A DNA stretch of 64,000 nt. Origin: Actinomycetota bacterium (GTDB taxonomy: Bacteria > Actinomycetota > Thermoleophilia > Solirubrobacterales > 70-9). Under the pieces are notes generated by a model. That model was not told the origin of the DNA, ran no database searches, and saw only the letters and a program-made list of their open reading frames with translations. The stretch is taken from assembly GCA_018268415.1 (NCBI GenBank), contig JAFDWO010000008.1, positions 21,831 to 85,830 of the forward strand, written 5' to 3'. The position numbers were made by a program, and so were the translations under genes. Shown piece by piece: positions 60,764 to 64,000 of this stretch (positions are counted from its first letter, which is position 1; every line of letters starts with the position of its first letter).

Positions 60764-61612
60764 TCAGAAGCTCTGCCCCGTGATGCGCTCGTAGGCCTCG
60801 ACGTATTTCGCCCGCGTCTGCTCGACCACGTCGGGCGGCAGCTCCGGCGCCGGCGGCTTCTTGTCCCAGCCCTGGGCACTCGCCCAGTCGCGCACGAACT
60901 GCTTGTCGAAGGACGGCGGCGTCTTCCCCGGCGCGTAGGAGTCGGCCGGCCAGAAGCGCGAGGAGTCCGGGGTCAGCACCTCGTCGCCGAGCACGACCTC
61001 GGCGCCGGCGCTGCGGCCGAACTCGAACTTGGTGTCGGCGAGGATGATCCCGTGCTCGGCGGCGTGCTCGGCGCCGCGCTGGTAGACCTCGATCGAGACC
61101 CGCTGCAGCTCTTCCAGGAGCGCCCGGTCGCCGATGATCTCGGCGGCGCGGTCGAAGGAGACGTTCTCGTCGTGATCGCCGATCTCCGCCTTGGTCGACG
61201 GGGTGAAGATCGGCTCGGGCAGCCGGTCGGACTCGAGCAGGCCGGCGGGCAGCTCGATCCCACAGACCGCGCCGCCCTCCTTGTATTCCTTCCAGCCCGA
61301 GCCGGAGAGATAACCGCGCACCACGCACTCGACCGGGTACATCTCCAGTCGCTTCACCCGCATCGCCCGTTCGGCGACCTCCTCGGGCACGTCCTCGGAG
61401 ATGAAGTGGTTGGGGACGATGTCCTCGGTCAGCCCGAACCAGAACACCGACATCCGGTTCAGCACCTTGCCCTTGTCGGGGATCGGCGTCGGCATCACCA
61501 CGTCGTAGGTGGAGATGCGGTCCGAGGCGACCATCAGCAGGTCGTCCTCCCACTCGTAGATCTCACGGACCTTGCCGGACGAGAGGAGCTTCAGATCGGT
61601 GACGGCGGGCAT
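60764..61612 (-). CDS. purC: SAICAR synthetase
   Basis: 282 residues from the ATG at 61612 (MPAVTDLKLLSSGKVREIYE). Marks: KVREIYEWEDDLLMVASDRI, STYDVVMPTPIPDKGKVLN, MYPVECVVRGYLSGSGWKEY, and LADTKFEFG with DEVLTPDSSRFWPAD. This start agrees with the family N-terminus. A longer in-frame reading to 61753 would enter the 166-bp inverted-repeat element and is rejected. It is the first gene of purC-purS-purQ-purL. The promoter must lie in or next to that element. Confidence 0.96.
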   Translation of the reverse strand: MPAVTDLKLLSSGKVREIYEWEDDLLMVASDRISTYDVVMPTPIPDKGKVLNRMSVFWFGLTEDIVPNHFISEDVPEEVAERAMRVKRLEMYPVECVVRGYLSGSGWKEYKEGGAVCGIELPAGLLESDRLPEPIFTPSTKAEIGDHDENVSFDRAAEIIGDRALLEELQRVSIEVYQRGAEHAAEHGIILADTKFEFGRSAGAEVVLGDEVLTPDSSRFWPADSYAPGKTPPSFDKQFVRDWASAQGWDKKPPAPELPPDVVEQTRAKYVEAYERITGQSF

Positions 61613-61624
61613 GGCCCCGACTCT

Positions 61625-61790
61625 AGATGATCGATTCCTGATCCGCGTGCGACCGGGGGCGGGCCTGGCCGCGCAGATCGAGGACGCAGGACGCAGCCTC
61701 TGCTGGTTGGCAAAGGGGAGCCCGAGGACGCGGGGATGCGAAGTGCCAGGCACGTCATCCGGGCGTGCGGGAATCAGGAATCGATCATCT
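61625..61790. mobile_element. 166-bp MITE-like element with 18-bp perfect terminal inverted repeats
   Basis: Termini AGATGATCGATTCCTGAT (61625-61642) and its exact complement (61773-61790). It fills nearly all of the 192-bp divergent spacer between purC and the P450 gene, 12 and 14 bp from the two start codons. The interior contains GAGGACGCAGGACGCAG, GAGGACGCGGGGATGC and GTCATCCGGGCGTGCG, which are shared with the repeat zone at 25500-25700. It has no coding capacity. It may be a mobile remnant or a dual-operator control region. Confidence 0.65.
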
Positions 61791-61804
61791 GCCCAAACGG
61801 TGGG

Positions 61805-63145
61805 ATGATCCTCGTCGTGCCGCTGCCGCCCGAACCGCCGCGGGGCCCGCTCTGGCAGACCCTCGCCTGGAGCTTCCGGCCGCTCGCCTTCATGGCGCGC
61901 AACCGGGAGGAGATCGGCGACGCCTTCAGCGTCCGCTTCCTCGGCTTCGAGCGCCCGATGGTGATGATCTCCGACCCGGCCGCCGTCAAGGCTCTATATA
62001 CGGAGCGTCGCCACGGCCTGCCGCCGGGGCGGACCTTCGCGCTCGAACCGATCCTCGGCCCGCGCTCCGTCCTCCTGCTCGAGGGCGAGGAGCACATGGC
62101 CCGCCGGCGCCTGATGCTGCCGCCCTTCCACGGCGAGCGGATGCGCTCCTACGAGGTGACGGTGGGGGAGATCGTCACCGCCGAGATCGACTCCTGGCAG
62201 CTCGGCCGCGAGTTCCCGATCCACGCGCGGATGCAGGCGGTGACGCTGGAGGTGATCCTGCGGGCGGTCTTTGGCGTCGCCGCGGGGCCGCGGCTCGACC
62301 GGCTGCGGGTCATGCTCCGTGACGTCCTGGCCGACACCGGTTCGGTCCGGCGCCAGCTCCTCGGCATCCTCGCCCGTCGGCGCGGCCGCGATCCGCTGGC
62401 GGACGTGCGCGAGCGGCTGGTGCAGGTCGACGAGCTGCTCTTCGCCGAGATCGCCGAGCACCGCCGGCGGCCCGACCTGGAGGAGCGCCACGACATCCTC
62501 TCGATGCTGATGACGGCGACGTTCGAGGACGGCTCCGCGATGGATGACAAAGAGCTCCGTGACCAGCTGATGACGCTGCTCCTCGCCGGGCACGAGACGA
62601 CGGCGACGGCGCTTGCCTGGACCTTCGACCTGCTGCTCCGCCACCCGGTGGAGGTCGGTCGCCTGCGCACCTCCCTCGAGGCGGGGGAAGACACCTACCT
62701 GAAGGCGACGATCGCCGAGGCGCTGCGCCTGCGGCCGGTGATCCCGATCGCCGGCCGCCGGCTCGTCACGGACCTCGTCACCGAGGCCCTCGAGCTGCCC
62801 GCCGGGACCGACGTCACCCCGGCGATCTGGCTGACCCACACCAACCCCGAGATCTACCCCGAGCCGTTCGCCTTCCGCCCCGAGCGCTTCCACCGGCAGG
62901 CGCCCGAGACCTACGCCTGGATCCCCTTCGGCGGCGGCGTCCGCCGGTGCCTCGGGGCCGCCTTCGCCGAGTTCGAGATGGCGATCGTCCTGCGCGAGGT
63001 GCTCACCCGCTGCGACCTGCGCAAGGCCGACCCGCGACCGGAGAAGACCGGCCGCCGCAACATCACCTTCTCCCCCCGGGCTGGCACCCCGGTCGTGGTC
63101 GAAGCCCGTCGGCCGGCCCGCGAGCGCGCCCCGCTCGCCGCCTGA
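61805..63145 (+). CDS. Cytochrome P450
   Basis: 446 residues from the ATG at 61805. The I-helix motif is LLLAGHETTATALAW (about residues 257-271), the K-helix motif is EALRLRP (about 304), the PERF region is FRPERFHRQ, and the heme loop is FGGGVRRCLGAAFAEFEM with the ligand Cys at about residue 382. There is no N-terminal membrane anchor, as in soluble bacterial P450s. The sequence style (RSVLLLEGEEHMARRRLMLP) is close to the CYP110/CYP132-like group of actinobacteria. Substrate and redox partners are unknown, and none are encoded nearby. It is divergent from purC across the 166-bp element. Confidence 0.93.
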   Translation: MILVVPLPPEPPRGPLWQTLAWSFRPLAFMARNREEIGDAFSVRFLGFERPMVMISDPAAVKALYTERRHGLPPGRTFALEPILGPRSVLLLEGEEHMARRRLMLPPFHGERMRSYEVTVGEIVTAEIDSWQLGREFPIHARMQAVTLEVILRAVFGVAAGPRLDRLRVMLRDVLADTGSVRRQLLGILARRRGRDPLADVRERLVQVDELLFAEIAEHRRRPDLEERHDILSMLMTATFEDGSAMDDKELRDQLMTLLLAGHETTATALAWTFDLLLRHPVEVGRLRTSLEAGEDTYLKATIAEALRLRPVIPIAGRRLVTDLVTEALELPAGTDVTPAIWLTHTNPEIYPEPFAFRPERFHRQAPETYAWIPFGGGVRRCLGAAFAEFEMAIVLREVLTRCDLRKADPRPEKTGRRNITFSPRAGTPVVVEARRPARERAPLAA

Positions 63146-63293
63146 GCGCTCCCGCTCCCGGGCTGAGCGCACCCCGCTCCCCGCCCGAGCGCGCCCGTGG
63201 TGGGCGCCGCGACACACAATTTCTCCACCCCCGGCGCGCAATTGCAACTTCTTGCGCACCACCCGTTGAAACTTGCTGTCTACGTTGGTACCC

Positions 63294-63650
63294 ATGGACA
63301 CCATGACCTGCACCGAGGAGAAAATCGACGCGCTGGCAAGGGAGGTAAGGGACGGCTTCGCCCGGGCGGAGGTCGAATACGCGCGCACCGACGAGCGCTT
63401 CACGCAGGTCGACAAGCGCTTCCAGTGGGTCGACGAGCGATTCGATGAGGTAGACAGGAAATTCGAAGCGGTAGACCGGCGCTTCGATCGGGTCGAAGGC
63501 AACATGAAGGCTGGCTTCGACCGCCTCGACGCGAAGTTCGACGGCCTGCAGCGCACTCTCCTGCCGATCGCGGCCGGATTGATCGGGACGCTGATCGCCG
63601 GGATCGTGGTGCTGATCGGCACGGTGGTGACCTTGATCCTCACGCGCTAG
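63294..63650 (+). CDS. Coiled-coil protein with C-terminal membrane helix
   Basis: 118 residues from the ATG at 63294 (a second ATG is at 63303). Residues 20-85 are a regular 7-residue repeat with Phe and Val core positions: ERFTQVDKRFQWVDERFDEV, then DRKFEAVDRRFDRVEGN. The C-terminus is one membrane helix (LLPIAAGLIGTLIAGIVVLI). Such short heptad-repeat membrane proteins resemble Bdr-like/DUF1640-type proteins, which probably oligomerise. An AT-rich patch with TTGAAA lies at 63266, but no good minus-10 is seen. Confidence 0.75.
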   Translation: MDTMTCTEEKIDALAREVRDGFARAEVEYARTDERFTQVDKRFQWVDERFDEVDRKFEAVDRRFDRVEGNMKAGFDRLDAKFDGLQRTLLPIAAGLIGTLIAGIVVLIGTVVTLILTR

Positions 63651-64000
63651 GGGTCGGCTTCAGGGTCGGGTGTCGTTCGGGGCGGGGCGGGTTGTCGAGG
63701 TGCGGCGCGACCTCGGATGGGGTGGCCCGCCGAGATGCCGCGTGACGGCCTCGCACCGGTCCGAGATGGCGCGCGACCCCGACCCCCGCACCCGTCCGAG
63801 TTGCGTTCCGGGGCGCGTGGCGGCGGGTCCCGGCCCGCGCGGCCGTCCGAGTTGCGTCCCGACCCCGGCCACCCCGCCCGTCCGAGTTGCCCCCCGACCC
63901 CGGCCCCCGCACCCGTCCGAGATGGTCCCGGGCGCCTCATGGCGCTCCTGGCAGGCTGTGAGCGCCATGAGGCGCCCGGGACGGGAGGGGGTCGTGGGGA
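63651..64000. repeat. Mosaic palindromic spacer D, cut by the window edge
   Basis: It starts after the coiled-coil gene. From about 63740 a tandem array of CCGTCCGAG units (last one GCACCCGTCCGAGATG), then the 58-nt hairpin (63925-63982), then GGGAGGGGGTCGTGGGGA, where the window ends. The order is the same as in spacers A and B. Confidence 0.75.
63925..63982. repeat. 58-nt hairpin, copy D
   Basis: Identical to 42097-42154 and 51455-51512, including the 12-nt loop. Confidence 0.85.

Noticed and set aside
61613..61753. N-terminal extension of PurC
   Set aside because: It would translate the 166-bp inverted-repeat element, whereas the family N-terminus matches the ATG at 61612.

Overview
The window is GC-rich DNA of about 70 percent, dense in genes and rich in intergenic palindromes. 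It most resembles a Thermoleophilia/Solirubrobacterales-type actinobacterium. The support is large exported proteins with repeated WLRNG-type Ig-like domains, TolB-like propellers and Lys/His-rich tails, a luciferase-like (LLM) monooxygenase, ECF sigma factors and Gram-positive-type signals. This placement is inference from gene content; no 16S gene is present.

Regions: 1-5.4 kb is a signalling or defence-like block. A long TPR protein cut by the left edge is divergent from an ECF-like sigma factor. A TIR-domain gene with a small partner faces two translationally coupled mini-genes across a perfect LexA-type box. 5.6-7.4 kb holds a winged-helix-like protein and a DUF5615/DUF433 toxin-antitoxin pair. 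7.7-11.1 kb has two unknown proteins and a peptide-type ABC binding lipoprotein. 12-20.2 kb encodes two giant exported proteins. 20.2-26.7 kb has small regulators, two paralogous PucR-type regulators and an exported protein. 26.8-34.6 kb is a mobile-element-like module: replication-relaxation protein, VirD4/TraG-like ATPase, excisionase, integrase, XRE regulator, AbiEi/AbiEii and tRNA-Lys. 34.6-39.9 kb has a cysteine-less HesB-like protein and three exported proteins. 40-44.7 kb has a sigma/anti-sigma-like pair, a repeat-rich spacer and two envelope proteins. 44.7-51.1 kb has an LLM oxidoreductase, purH-purN, a membrane protein, purF and a flavin-type oxidase. 52.2-56.4 kb is a complete sugar-type ABC transporter operon. 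56.5-63.7 kb has an exported protein, purC-purS-purQ-purL, a cytochrome P450 and a coiled-coil membrane protein.

Three things stand out. (1) A divergent TPR/sigma pair beside a TIR effector whose promoter region carries a LexA box. (2) Palindromic elements that keep a reading frame: a roughly 75-bp family encoding an RTREQ-x-REI-x-G peptide, one copy lying inside the replication-relaxation gene, and an unrelated 21-bp-arm palindrome inside purQ. (3) Long mosaic palindromic spacers at 41.8-43.2, 51.1-52.2 and 63.7-64.0 kb, plus a diverged relative at 48.6 kb, that share the same modules in the same order, including an identical 58-nt hairpin in three copies.

Purine genes present are purF, purN, purH, purC, purS, purQ and purL, all on the minus strand in three transcription units. 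Other pathway genes must lie elsewhere. Codon use differs by eye between exported or membrane proteins (Glu mostly GAA) and cytosolic enzymes (Glu mostly GAG).
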